36,405 nucleotides of DNA from NCBI GenBank assembly GCA_035654135.1, contig DASRXN010000053.1:1-36405 (forward strand), in the 5' to 3' direction. The translations under genes and the position numbers were made by a program. Shown piece after piece: positions 1-7,682 of the stretch. The notes beneath the pieces are model-generated. The model did no database searches. It saw nothing but the letters and a program-made list of their open reading frames with translations, and had not been told where the DNA came from. This DNA is from Fen-999 sp035654135. GTDB taxonomy: Bacteria > Pseudomonadota > Gammaproteobacteria > Burkholderiales > Rhodocyclaceae. Each line of letters starts with the position of its first letter. The stretch's first letter is position 1.

Positions 1-303
1 GCCGGCCGGATTGTGGCCGACGTGGTGCTGGGGCGATGGGCCAAGCAGGCTCTTCAGATAAGCGAGCGCGGCTCGCGGACTCTTCACGAAATTGCCGAAG
101 CGGGCGTAGCGACTGCCAACGATTCCCCACAACAGTCTGAACAGGGCCACGCCCACCACCGTGCCGCCGGCCAGCACATGCATCAGCCGCCATTCTTCGC
201 TCTCACCGGTCAGCCAAGCGACGGCAAAGCCGCCGGCCATCAGCCAGTGGCCGAGGCGTACCGGCAGGTCCCAGACGAGAATCCTGTGGTCAATCGTGCC
301 CAT
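1..303 (-). CDS. Cytochrome b561-type membrane protein, N-terminal part (cut by window edge)
   Basis: The minus-strand ATG at 303-301 opens a frame that runs off the window start; about 101 residues are visible. It begins MGTIDHRILVWDLPVRLGHW, typical of small b-type cytochromes that take electrons from quinol or pass them to c-type cytochromes in the inner membrane. His19 (LGHW) and His42 (LMHVLAGG) look like haem b ligands in the first two membrane helices. It overlaps the end of the dihaem cytochrome gene by 14 nt, so the two are translationally linked. In many proteobacteria this cytochrome b is the membrane electron donor for DHC and SHP; that role is inferred here from context. Confidence 0.85.
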   Translation of the reverse strand, partial: MGTIDHRILVWDLPVRLGHWLMAGGFAVAWLTGESEEWRLMHVLAGGTVVGVALFRLLWGIVGSRYARFGNFVKSPRAALAYLKSLLGPSPQHHVGHNPAG

Positions 304-766
304 GGCGACGGCCTCCCGGCATCGTGATTTCGTGCTCGCTGAAGCTGCCGGCCTCGGCACGTGGATGACAGGCGGCGCAATTGGCCGCACTGCCGACGCG
401 TTTGTCTTTCCATGTCGCCTGCGAAATCTCCCGGTGCTTGCGCTGGAAGCGGCTGGTCAAAGTCAGCCGTGGCGGATCGCCGCTGCCGGAGCCGAGATTC
501 CAGGAGGAGCTGGCGTTTCGGGTCAGGAAGTCTTCGATCTGCTTCCTCGTCGGGTCATCGAGGCTGGCGTTGTCGCCGTAGTGCTTGTCGAGCTTGGCCA
601 TGACGCGCCGCCAGTCGTCGGCGGCAAGCAGCGCTGGCGGGAAAGCCATATGGCAGCTGCCGCATTCGGCCTTGAAGGCGGGCGGCGCATTGGCCGGGAT
701 GGGCATGCGATCGGCCAGCGCGGGTAGGCTGATCAGGGCCGCCAGGGCGAAGACGCTCGCTTTCAT
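290..766 (-). CDS. Dihaem cytochrome c (DHC family), periplasmic
   Basis: The 158-residue protein has a clear signal peptide (residues 1-18, cut after LPALA) and two haem c sites, CGSCH at 35-39 and CAACH at 130-134. This matches the dihaem cytochrome c that partners SHP in Rhodobacter and Shewanella-type operons, where it passes electrons between a membrane cytochrome b and the SHP haem. It starts one base after the stop of the SHP-type gene and overlaps the cytochrome b start by 14 nt, so the three form one tight operon. The C-terminus is rich in His, Arg and Gly (GGRRHGHD). The family call is firm; the physiological substrate is not known from sequence. Confidence 0.9.
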   Translation of the reverse strand: MKASVFALAALISLPALADRMPIPANAPPAFKAECGSCHMAFPPALLAADDWRRVMAKLDKHYGDNASLDDPTRKQIEDFLTRNASSSWNLGSGSGDPPRLTLTSRFQRKHREISQATWKDKRVGSAANCAACHPRAEAGSFSEHEITMPGGRRHGHD

Positions 767-767
767 G

Positions 768-1145
768 TCAGAGCGCCTCCATCACGAAGGCGATGAAGTC
801 GGCCTTCTCGCCGGCCGAGCATTCGCGGCCGACCACTTCCTTGCAGTTGCGCCGGAACCACTTCTCGACCTTGGCCGGATCGGTAAAACGTTCGGCGTTG
901 GCCGAGGGGGCCAGCGGCTTGATGTCCTTGTGGGTCACGACATGCTGTCCGGGCTGGGCGGGCTTGTCGGTATGGCACGCGGCGCAGGACGGCATCTTCT
1001 CGGAGATGCCGAACTTGCGCCCATAGAATTCGGCACCGCGCTGCGCCGAGCCGCCGATAGCGTAGCGATCGGCGATCTGCCGCGGCGTTTCGGCGCCCGC
1101 GAGGCCGCAGGCTACCAGCAGCAATAGGGGGAAGAGTCTCTCCAC
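768..1145 (-). CDS. SHP-type monohaem cytochrome c (DUF1924), O2/NO-binding family
   Basis: I chose the GTG at 1145-1143 because AAGGAG (1158-1153) lies 7 nt upstream; the ATG at 1172 has no ribosome site and would add nine residues. The product is 125 residues: a signal peptide (1-18), one haem c site CAACH (54-58), and a C-terminal RRNCKEVVGREC stretch (98-109). In SHP (sphaeroides haem protein) an Asn in this region is the sixth haem ligand, next to a disulfide, and is displaced when O2 or NO binds; Asn100 with Cys101 and Cys109 fits that pattern. It leads the SHP-DHC-cytochrome b operon. Four CTTA-type hexamers lie just upstream (1197-1235). Confidence 0.85.
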   Translation of the reverse strand: MERLFPLLLLVACGLAGAETPRQIADRYAIGGSAQRGAEFYGRKFGISEKMPSCAACHTDKPAQPGQHVVTHKDIKPLAPSANAERFTDPAKVEKWFRRNCKEVVGRECSAGEKADFIAFVMEAL

Positions 1146-1196
1146 GATCCGGCTCCTTGTTGCGATGAACATGGAGCCGGAGTTTGAAGCACCAAA

Positions 1197-1235
1197 CTTA
1201 GGGAATTCTTAGCACCGACTTAAGCGCAGCTTAAT
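1197..1235 (-). promoter_or_regulatory. Four tandem CTTA(A/G)-type hexamers at 11-bp spacing upstream of the cytochrome operon
   Basis: Read on the plus strand, hexamers begin at 1197 (CTTAGG), 1208 (CTTAGC), 1219 (CTTAAG) and 1230 (CTTAAT), each separated by five bases. OmpR-family regulators of the PmrA/QseB type bind CTTAAT-N5-CTTAAT direct repeats, so this looks like two adjacent dimer sites. The last hexamer touches the stop codon of the upstream LTA-synthase-like gene. Two further copies precede the Deg protease gene and the OmpR-type regulator gene of this window. Confidence 0.7.
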
Positions 1236-3160
1236 TAGGGGCGGCGCAGTATTCCTGAGTGATAGGCTTCCGAGGCCGCCTGGTAGTAGCTGATCGCCTC
1301 GTCGAGCAGTTGCTTGCCCTTTTCGTCGGCGGGCAGTGGGTTGCCGCTGACCGGATCGACCAGCCGCCAGCGCCGCTGCGGGCGCAGCTCGACCAGAATG
1401 CCGTCTTCAAGGTAGCCGACGGTCTGGTAGTTGGCGAGGAAGGCGCGCTGGTGCTTCGGTCCTTCCGAGACAATGTCGTGACCGAAGAAATGTGACCGAT
1501 AGCTGAAGTTGAGCAGGGCCAGCAGTGTCGGCGCCACGTCGATCTGCGACGCCAGCGTATCGATGCGCGCGGGCGCGACGTGGCCGGGGGCGTAGATGAT
1601 TAGCGGGATCAGGAACTGCTCGACCGGCAGGTCGGTTTTGCCACGGCCCGAGGCCGTGTGGTCGGCGACGATGACGAACACGGTGTTGGCGAACCACGGT
1701 TTGGCGCGGGCGCGCTCCATGAAGTCACCGATCGCCCAGTCGGTATATTTCACCGCGCCTTCCCGGCCGGTGCCGGAGGGAATGTCGATGTGGCCGTCAG
1801 GGTAGGTGAACGGCCGGTGGTTGGATGTCGTCATGATGTGGGCGAAGAAGGGCTTGCCGGCCGCCTGGCGCTGGTCCAGTTCGTTCAGCGCGAGGGTGAA
1901 CAGGTCCTCGTCGGCGACACCCCAGATGTTCTCCATGTGGATCGCATCCTTCGGGATGGCGGTGCGGTCGATCACCGTGTAGCCATTGCCGCCGAAGAAG
2001 GCGCTCATGTTGTCGAAGTAACCGTAGCCGCCGTAGATGTAAAGCGGCTCGTAGCCGCGCTCGGCGAAGATTTCGCCAATTGTGTACAGATGATCGTTGT
2101 TTGGCCGTTTGACGATGGAATTGCCTGGCGTGGGCGGGATCGACAGTGTCAGCGCTTCCAGCCCGCGCACCGTACGGGTGCCGGTGGCGTAGAGCCGAGT
2201 GAACAGCATGCCTTCGGTGGCAAGTTTGTCCAGATGCGGCGTCAGTTGCGCCTTGTTGCCGAAGGCGCCGAGAAACTCCGCCGACAGACTTTCCACGGAA
2301 ATCAGCACAACGTTGAGGCGTTTCTCCGGGCCATGGCCGGCGACGTCGCGCTCGACGGCCAGCGGCGGTTGACCGGGAAAGCGCTGCGGGCCGATGCGTT
2401 CGAACTCGGACCGCAGCACCTTGTAGACGCGTTCCATCCGCTCTGTGCGGTAGAACTGGGCGTAGTCGATCTCGTTGGTGCGGAAGGCATGCCAGAACTC
2501 ATAGTGGCCGTTGCCGGCCAGTTGGGTCGCCTGGGCCTGGTCGGTGAATTCCTTGTAGCGGGCATCGATGGCGAAGAACGAGACGGCGGGCAGGATCAGG
2601 AAGATCGCCAGCCGGCCGAGCCGGCCGCGCCAGCCCATGCCGGCCGGTTCGCAGGCTTGTTTGAGCCCGCGCCAGCTCAGGGCCATCATGGCGAGGGCGA
2701 CGACGCCAATACCGGCGAACAGCGGTCGCAGGTCGTAGGACTCGCGGATGTTGCCAATGACCTCGCGGGTATAGACGAGGTAATCGACAGCGATGAAATT
2801 GAAGCGGGATGCGAACTCGTTCCAGAAGACGAATTCGGAGACGCCGACGAAAGCCCAGACGCCGAAAGTCATTGCTGACAACACGCCGAGCGTGGCCAGC
2901 AGCACTTTGCGCGAGCGCGGTCCATCGGGCCAGAGGGCGGCAATCAGGGCGAATGGCGGCAGCCACCAGCAGGCGGCGGCGAGATCGAACAGGAAGCCGA
3001 TGGCCAGGATCGGCAGCAGATAAGGTGGAACAAGCAGCGACCAGTCGCCGTTGAAGGCCAGCAGCCCCAGCCTCACCAGTGCGTTGAGGATGAGATAAGC
3101 AACCAGCACCACGCCGACCAGGCGAAAGCGGCCGGCGAACAAATAGGCCAGTGGTTTCAA
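1235..3160 (-). CDS. LTA synthase / OpgB-like phosphoglycerol transferase family, membrane sulfatase fold
   Basis: The 641-residue protein has about five N-terminal membrane segments (roughly 13-33, 47-65, 85-106, 146-163, 182-198) and a periplasmic alkaline-phosphatase-like domain from about 283. By comparison with LtaS, Glu290 (SVES), the nucleophile Thr330 (RTVRG), Asp500-His501 (VADHT) and the substrate-side His448 (SNHRP) are all present, so the enzyme should be active. In Gram-negative bacteria this family moves phosphoglycerol or phosphoethanolamine groups onto periplasmic glucans or envelope polymers; the acceptor is unknown. The start is TTG at 3160, and its TTGA overlaps the stop of the adenosyltransferase gene, implying translational coupling. 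Confidence 0.88.
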   Translation of the reverse strand: MKPLAYLFAGRFRLVGVVLVAYLILNALVRLGLLAFNGDWSLLVPPYLLPILAIGFLFDLAAACWWLPPFALIAALWPDGPRSRKVLLATLGVLSAMTFGVWAFVGVSEFVFWNEFASRFNFIAVDYLVYTREVIGNIRESYDLRPLFAGIGVVALAMMALSWRGLKQACEPAGMGWRGRLGRLAIFLILPAVSFFAIDARYKEFTDQAQATQLAGNGHYEFWHAFRTNEIDYAQFYRTERMERVYKVLRSEFERIGPQRFPGQPPLAVERDVAGHGPEKRLNVVLISVESLSAEFLGAFGNKAQLTPHLDKLATEGMLFTRLYATGTRTVRGLEALTLSIPPTPGNSIVKRPNNDHLYTIGEIFAERGYEPLYIYGGYGYFDNMSAFFGGNGYTVIDRTAIPKDAIHMENIWGVADEDLFTLALNELDQRQAAGKPFFAHIMTTSNHRPFTYPDGHIDIPSGTGREGAVKYTDWAIGDFMERARAKPWFANTVFVIVADHTASGRGKTDLPVEQFLIPLIIYAPGHVAPARIDTLASQIDVAPTLLALLNFSYRSHFFGHDIVSEGPKHQRAFLANYQTVGYLEDGILVELRPQRRWRLVDPVSGNPLPADEKGKQLLDEAISYYQAASEAYHSGILRRP

Positions 3161-3708
3161 GCGCTCCTGCCCTTATGCCAGAGCACGTCGCCGCAACCGT
3201 TCTCCTTGTTCAGCCAGCGGCCGAGAACGAACAGCAGGTCGGACAGGCGGTTCAGGTATTTGCGCGTGGTATCGGAAACCGTCTCGGTCGTGCCCAGCGC
3301 CACCACCGATCGCTCGGCGCGGCGGCAGACGGTACGCGCCAGATGCATTAGAGCCGCCGCCTGCGTGCCACCGGGCAGGATGAATTCCTTCAGTGGCGTC
3401 AGTTCGCCGTTGTAGCGCTCAACGGCCATTTCCAGGCGATCCGGCTGGCCGGGCTTGAGAAAGGCACCGCCGGGCACCGCCAGCTCGCCACCGAGATCGA
3501 ACAGATCGTGCTGAACGCCGACGATCAGGTCGCGCGCTTCATCGGGCAGACTCTCGCAGAGGATGACGCCGAGCAGCGAGTTGAGTTCGTCCACGTCGCC
3601 CAAGGCGGCTATGCGCAGCGAATCCTTGGCGACGCGCGAGCCGTCGCCAAGGCCGGTAGTGCCTGCGTCGCCGGTGCGGGTGACGATTTTCGAGAGGCGA
3701 TGACCCAT
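3157..3708 (-). CDS. pduO: PduO-type ATP:cob(I)alamin adenosyltransferase
   Basis: This cytosolic enzyme transfers the adenosyl group of ATP to cob(I)alamin or cob(I)yrinic acid a,c-diamide to make adenosylcobalamin. The 183-residue length is normal. The N-terminal ATP-binding loop TRTGDAGTTGLGDG (11-24) and the later motifs RRAER and YLNRLSDLLF are intact. It is the first gene of a two-gene unit with the LTA-synthase-like gene (4-nt overlap), an odd pairing with no clear metabolic link. It starts with ATG at 3708 and diverges from the TauE/SafE gene across about 100 bp. Confidence 0.95.
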   Translation of the reverse strand: MGHRLSKIVTRTGDAGTTGLGDGSRVAKDSLRIAALGDVDELNSLLGVILCESLPDEARDLIVGVQHDLFDLGGELAVPGGAFLKPGQPDRLEMAVERYNGELTPLKEFILPGGTQAAALMHLARTVCRRAERSVVALGTTETVSDTTRKYLNRLSDLLFVLGRWLNKENGCGDVLWHKGRSA

Positions 3709-3747
3709 GCAGTGGGTAAGTCAAATTGCGTATAGATAACGGCGTGG

Positions 3748-3764
3748 CGTAGTTCTACACTACG
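3748..3764. promoter_or_regulatory. Perfect 6-bp inverted repeat between divergent genes
   Basis: CGTAGT (3748-3753) and ACTACG (3759-3764) form a perfect inverted repeat with a 5-nt centre in the 99-bp gap between the adenosyltransferase gene (leftward) and the TauE/SafE gene (rightward). Its size and place fit a repressor or activator site, but I cannot name a protein, and a hairpin in the leader is also possible. Confidence 0.35.
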
Positions 3765-3807
3765 GGCCGCTTGCAAGGATGCAAGTGTCGCACAGGAAGT
3801 GAAGAAA

Positions 3808-5121
3808 ATGGCAGCCCATGGCCATATCGGCCAGACAGTCTCAGCGGGTAGTCCGGGGGTAGGCAGAAGGCTTTACGAATTCCTGATGGCGGGTTCCGTC
3901 GCCTACGCGAACTGGGACTATCAGGTGTCGATGGATATCATCCGCAACCGCAGACGTCTCCTGCTCCTGCTGGTGATGCTTGCTCCGATCTTGTTCGTCG
4001 CCGTGGCCGAAGCAGCCGGGATGCCGATGCTCGGCGGCAAATCAGCCTACGCCCCGTCCTTCTACTCGACCGGCATCTTTCTTGTCTCGATTGCCATCGG
4101 GCTGGCAGCGGGTTTGATCACGGGCACGATTGGGGCGGGAGGCGGCTTCATCATCACACCTGCGCTGATGGCGGTAGGGGTCAAGGGCATCATGGCGGTC
4201 GGCACCGATGTCTTCCACATCTTTGCCAAGGCCATCATGGGTACCGCTGTGCATCGCCGGCTCGGCAATGTTTCAGCCAGGTTGGCGATGGCTTTCCTGA
4301 TCGGGTCGTCTGTTGGCACCTTCATCGGTGGCGGCGTCAACAGGGTACTCTACGACGCCGATCCGTTGCTGAGCGAGCTATTCATCAGCCTCGTCTATGC
4401 TGTGCTGCTTGGTTTTCTTGGCTACTATTCGGTTGCCGATCATCTGCGCGAGCGACGCAGCCGCGTTCGCGACCAGAGCGAGGTTTGTGTGCCAGTATGC
4501 GAGAAAGGCCGCGCCACGTGGCTGCAAAGCATTCACTTGCCGCCGATGATCCATTTCGACGAAGATGGGAATGGCAATGGTGGCCGGAGAATTTCCGGCG
4601 TGTTCGTCGCACTCGGCGGCCTTGTCGTCGGTGTGCTGGCATCAATTCTTGGAGTGGGCGGCGGCTTCATCACCTTTCCGATGTTCGTCTTCGTGTTCGG
4701 CGTTTCCGGCGCCACCACGGTAGGTACGGACATCCTGCAGATCGTCTTTACTGCTGGCATCGCCGCCATCACGCAGTATGCGATCAACGGCTATGTTTTC
4801 TACACCCTTGCCATGGGCATGCTGGTGGGTTCCTTGATCGGCATCCAGGTCGGCGCCTTTACGACCAAAGTGGTCGACTGCCACCAGATTAGGGGCTTCT
4901 ACGCCATTACCATCGTCGCCGGCTTCATCAACCGTGCCGTGACGCTTCCCAGGAAGCTCGTCGAGCTCGAATATCTCGACCTGCCCATGTCACTGGTTGT
5001 CGGCATCGAATTCCTCGGCAACGTATTGTTCTGGATCGTCATCGGCATCTTTGCCATCTGGGTGTTCGCGCAATTCGTCTCGGGCGCGAGGAACTCGCTA
5101 AAGGATTCCAGGCCATGCTGA
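3808..5121 (+). CDS. TauE/SafE (TSUP) family anion exporter
   Basis: TSUP proteins move sulfite, sulfonates or other small anions across the inner membrane. The two family repeats are visible as GTIGAGGGF (about 106-114) and ILGVGGGF (about 279-286), each followed by a helix ending in VGTD. The protein has about eight membrane segments and a longer than usual hydrophilic N-terminus (about 45 residues). I prefer the ATG at 3808, 10 nt after AGGA (3794-3797), over the GTG at 3799, which abuts that site. At 437 residues it is long for the family because of the N-terminus and a central cytosolic loop. It overlaps the next gene by 7 nt. Substrate unknown; nearby sulfate-type transporters suggest sulfur anions. 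Confidence 0.85.
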   Translation: MAAHGHIGQTVSAGSPGVGRRLYEFLMAGSVAYANWDYQVSMDIIRNRRRLLLLLVMLAPILFVAVAEAAGMPMLGGKSAYAPSFYSTGIFLVSIAIGLAAGLITGTIGAGGGFIITPALMAVGVKGIMAVGTDVFHIFAKAIMGTAVHRRLGNVSARLAMAFLIGSSVGTFIGGGVNRVLYDADPLLSELFISLVYAVLLGFLGYYSVADHLRERRSRVRDQSEVCVPVCEKGRATWLQSIHLPPMIHFDEDGNGNGGRRISGVFVALGGLVVGVLASILGVGGGFITFPMFVFVFGVSGATTVGTDILQIVFTAGIAAITQYAINGYVFYTLAMGMLVGSLIGIQVGAFTTKVVDCHQIRGFYAITIVAGFINRAVTLPRKLVELEYLDLPMSLVVGIEFLGNVLFWIVIGIFAIWVFAQFVSGARNSLKDSRPC

Positions 5122-5810
5122 TTGTCAACCGCAAGGCCTTCGCCATCGGCAGCATGCTTACCTTGGGTTTTCTTGTGGCGCTGATCGTGATCTTTTCCCC
5201 CTTGTTTGGTCAGGGCATGAACGGCCTCGAATATGCGGACGATGTGTTTAATAAGCTGTCGAAGGGATCCTCGTACTTCATACCCAAGCTTGCAAGAACC
5301 GGCGAAGGCATGATCGGCCGGCACGTCAATGTTGAGATCCGATTGGCGTCGCAGGATCAGGCGCAGCGCTCGAAAACCTTGCTGGCAGCGGCGGGCATGG
5401 CTGTGCAGGATGACCGAACCCGGCTGCTGGTGGCAGGCGATCTTGGACAATTGCTGCGCCTGGCGCTGGATGATGCCGATGCCGGCTACCGAAACGACAA
5501 CGCCACCCTTCAGGAGCGCCATGGAATGGCGGCCCGAGAGGTCTTGGCGACTTGGTGGTATCTATTGCACGCGATCGACAAAGTGCTCAAGCAGGAGCAT
5601 CGACTGGCAGAAGCGAAGGCCGCTCACGAGGTCATGAAAAAAGCGATCGAACCAGCCTACAACTACCATGGCATCGACGCCCGTACCGTCGGTGAAATGG
5701 CCGGCACCATGGGCACGCTGCTGGTGTTCTACGTCCTCTATACCATCTGGTGGGGCTCTGCCATCTACTTCCTGTTCGAAGGCGTAGGCCTCATCATGCG
5801 ACGGACATAA
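5115..5810 (+). CDS. Unknown protein with two membrane segments, coupled to the TSUP transporter
   Basis: I do not recognise this 231-residue family. It has one membrane helix near each end (about 9-30 and 198-220) and a mostly helical middle of about 165 residues, charged and rich in Ala, Leu and Arg, presumably periplasmic. The layout resembles a sensor or docking domain without a signalling module. Its ATG lies inside the end of the TSUP gene (7-nt overlap), and AAGGA (5101-5105) serves as ribosome site, so the two are made together. The best guess is an accessory subunit of the transporter. Its stop lies only 6 bp from the end of the convergent UspA-like gene. Confidence 0.75.
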   Translation: MLIVNRKAFAIGSMLTLGFLVALIVIFSPLFGQGMNGLEYADDVFNKLSKGSSYFIPKLARTGEGMIGRHVNVEIRLASQDQAQRSKTLLAAAGMAVQDDRTRLLVAGDLGQLLRLALDDADAGYRNDNATLQERHGMAAREVLATWWYLLHAIDKVLKQEHRLAEAKAAHEVMKKAIEPAYNYHGIDARTVGEMAGTMGTLLVFYVLYTIWWGSAIYFLFEGVGLIMRRT

Positions 5811-5816
5811 CAATCT

Positions 5817-6266
5817 TCAAATGATGATGACGGGCTGACTGATCCTGTGTAGCAAGTCCTTGGCCAGCCGCTTGACGCTGGGGCGGCCACAAACCTGAAA
5901 CACTTCCCGGCCGGCCACCAGCATTTCTGCTTGGCCGGCTGCCATCATGTCTGCCAGCACTTCGAGCGGATCGCCGGGAATCACCTCGAACTCTGCTCCC
6001 GGCAAGCCGGTCGTTGCGGCGACAAACTGCTTTCGCGCGAGTTCTGCCTGGGCTTCCAGTTGGCCGCGGATGTAGTCGAGGAAGCCCTGCCGCGCACCCG
6101 TTGCCGACTGCCAGTCGTTGCCGATGAAATCGGCCCAGCCGGTGTCGAGAACGAAAATACCCTTCAGCAGCGCGTCCCGGCGGCGTGCGGAGTCCCGCGC
6201 ATGGGCGAGCGCCGCATCGCTGGCCGGCGAACCGTCGACGGCAACGGCGACGGTCGTGAACCTCAT
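5817..6266 (-). CDS. UspA-like universal stress family protein, degenerate nucleotide site
   Basis: The 149-residue protein begins MRFTTVAVAVDGSPASDAAL, the usual Usp opening, and ends SQPVIII, the usual closing strand. The Usp ATP-binding signature G-x2-G-x9-G-S/T is not intact in the C-terminal region (GREVFQVCGRPSVKRLAKD), so ATP binding is doubtful. I chose the ATG at 6266, which shares ATGA with the stop of the 49-residue protein gene; a longer frame to 6326 would add a non-homologous His/Arg-rich tail. It is the last gene of the YeiH unit. Single-domain Usp proteins often accompany anion transporters, perhaps as regulators; that is inference. Confidence 0.8.
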   Translation of the reverse strand: MRFTTVAVAVDGSPASDAALAHARDSARRRDALLKGIFVLDTGWADFIGNDWQSATGARQGFLDYIRGQLEAQAELARKQFVAATTGLPGAEFEVIPGDPLEVLADMMAAGQAEMLVAGREVFQVCGRPSVKRLAKDLLHRISQPVIII

Positions 6267-6412
6267 TTCATTGTCATCACGACGATGATGGCGATGATGA
6301 GGACGGAGAAAAGAATTGCCCCCCAATCCTCCTGCCGGTCGTCGCGAAACAGCGTCATCTTGCCCTTCGCGGCGCTGGCAACGGTTTCCGAACCGATCTT
6401 TTCTTCAGCCAT
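6263..6412 (-). CDS. Small single-pass membrane protein (49 residues) of the YeiH operon
   Basis: The minus-strand ATG at 6412-6410 opens a 49-residue frame beginning MAEEKIGSETVASAAKGK and ending with one strong membrane helix (about 31-48: GAILFSVLIIAIIVVMTM). Residues 1-29 are charged and should face the cytosol. It lies 19 nt after the YeiH stop and its stop overlaps the UspA-like start (ATGA), the spacing of a true operon gene. Standard length cut-offs would miss it. A role as a small subunit or stabiliser of the YeiH transporter is inferred from position alone. Confidence 0.75.
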   Translation of the reverse strand: MAEEKIGSETVASAAKGKMTLFRDDRQEDWGAILFSVLIIAIIVVMTMK

Positions 6413-6431
6413 GATGTCTCTTCCCCCTTGC

Positions 6432-7577
6432 TCAGATTTCGACGAGATGGTCGCGGATCAACAGCACCAGGACCAGCGCCAGGATGTACTTGGTAGCGCC
6501 GACGATCAGTCCCACCTTCAGTGGTGTGCCGCCGGCCTGCCGCAGTTCGCGGAAGTCGATGTAGCCTCCCATGCCCACGAGACCGATGCCGAAGATCCAC
6601 TGCATCCAGTCGCGGATCATCTTGATGGTCGCCGAGGCCGGCGGGCCGCCCTTGATGCCAGCGTCGCCGAAGGCGCCGATGCTGGTCAGCAGCACCATGC
6701 CGAGGAAGCCGAGCACGAAGACCGGAAATTTCTCTACCAGCAGGGTGCCGAGCGACTTCTGCTGGCCCTGCGGCTGCTCGTGGCCGGCCCAGTACCAGAT
6801 GGTGACCGCGAATACCGCGAACGGGATCGAGATCACGCGCATGATGTTCCATATCTCGCCCACCGATACGGCAGTGCCGGGCGCCACGGTCGGGTTGAAG
6901 GCGAGGCAGGCCGCAAGCACCTGGCCGGAATTGAGGATGCCGGTGCCGACCCAGGCGCCGTACTGGAGGTCGTTCAAGCCCAGCGCGTGGCCGATGAACG
7001 GACTGATGAACATGGTCAGGATGCCGAAGCCGAGGATGGTGGCGATGGCGTAGGCAACGTGCGCCGGTTTGGCTTCCACCGCCGGCGATGTCGCCACCGC
7101 GGCGGAGACGCCGCAGATCGAGCAGGCGTTGGCCATGACCCCAGTCATCGAGCGCTCCATGCGAAACACCTTGCCCAGCCACAGCACCATGATGATCGAG
7201 AGCACGACGAAACCGCCGATCAGGAAGACGGCCATGGCGCCCAGCTTGATGATGGCCTGCACCGTGTACAGAGAACCGAGCAGGATGATGCCGGTCTTGA
7301 TGAACAGGCGCGACAGCTTGAAGCCGTCCTCGAACATCGCCGGCAGCTTGCCGCCGAACAGGACGTTGCGATAAAGCAGGCCCGCGATGATGCCGAGCAG
7401 GATGTAGTTCAGGTGGGTGGCGTTGACCAGCCAGCCCTTTTCCCCGAAGACCACGGCGCTCTTCATCCAGGGCTCGATCCAGAGCCGGATCACGACCATG
7501 GTGCCGATCAACAGGATCAGGCCGGGTAGTGCTTTGGGTAGTTTGCCGAAGAAGCCGGCATCATCCGCGACGCTCAT
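6432..7577 (-). CDS. YeiH / UPF0324 family putative sulfate exporter
   Basis: The 381-residue polytopic inner-membrane protein has about ten helices and matches the YeiH (PSE, 'putative sulfate exporter') family. Recognisable parts include LSRLFIKTGIILLGSLYTV, ANACSICGVSAAVATSPAV and WVGTGILNSGQVLAA, which carry the conserved small and polar residues of the family. Biochemical proof of sulfate transport is weak for the family as a whole. It starts at an ATG behind a strong ribosome site (GAGGAGG). A sigma-54 promoter and inverted repeat lie about 100 bp upstream, just after the sigma-54 activator gene, and a small membrane protein and a UspA-like gene follow. Confidence 0.9.
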   Translation of the reverse strand: MSVADDAGFFGKLPKALPGLILLIGTMVVIRLWIEPWMKSAVVFGEKGWLVNATHLNYILLGIIAGLLYRNVLFGGKLPAMFEDGFKLSRLFIKTGIILLGSLYTVQAIIKLGAMAVFLIGGFVVLSIIMVLWLGKVFRMERSMTGVMANACSICGVSAAVATSPAVEAKPAHVAYAIATILGFGILTMFISPFIGHALGLNDLQYGAWVGTGILNSGQVLAACLAFNPTVAPGTAVSVGEIWNIMRVISIPFAVFAVTIWYWAGHEQPQGQQKSLGTLLVEKFPVFVLGFLGMVLLTSIGAFGDAGIKGGPPASATIKMIRDWMQWIFGIGLVGMGGYIDFRELRQAGGTPLKVGLIVGATKYILALVLVLLIRDHLVEI

Positions 7578-7596
7578 ACATCCTCCTCAAGGTATG

Positions 7597-7651
7597 CTGC
7601 GTGGAACAAAAAGATCGCAGGCTGCGTGATTATTTTTCTTCGGCCTGCGTG
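7597..7651. repeat. Three CTGCGTG repeats in the YeiH leader
   Basis: CTGCGTG occurs at 7597-7603, 7622-7628 and 7645-7651 on the plus strand, at 25- and 23-bp steps. All lie between the predicted sigma-54 start point and the YeiH start codon. CGCAGGC (7616-7622) and GCCTGCG (7643-7649) also form an inverted repeat that could fold in the leader RNA. They may be operator half-sites or a leader structure; support is only the repetition. Confidence 0.3.
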
Positions 7652-7682
7652 ACAGACGAAACGATTCTCGCAAGTGCCTTGA

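Noticed and set aside
5931..7529. Long plus-strand frame (532 residues) opposite the YeiH and UspA-like genes
   Set aside because: It is rich in His, Asp, Gln and Arg with no domain pattern, typical of the antisense of a membrane protein gene in GC-rich DNA.
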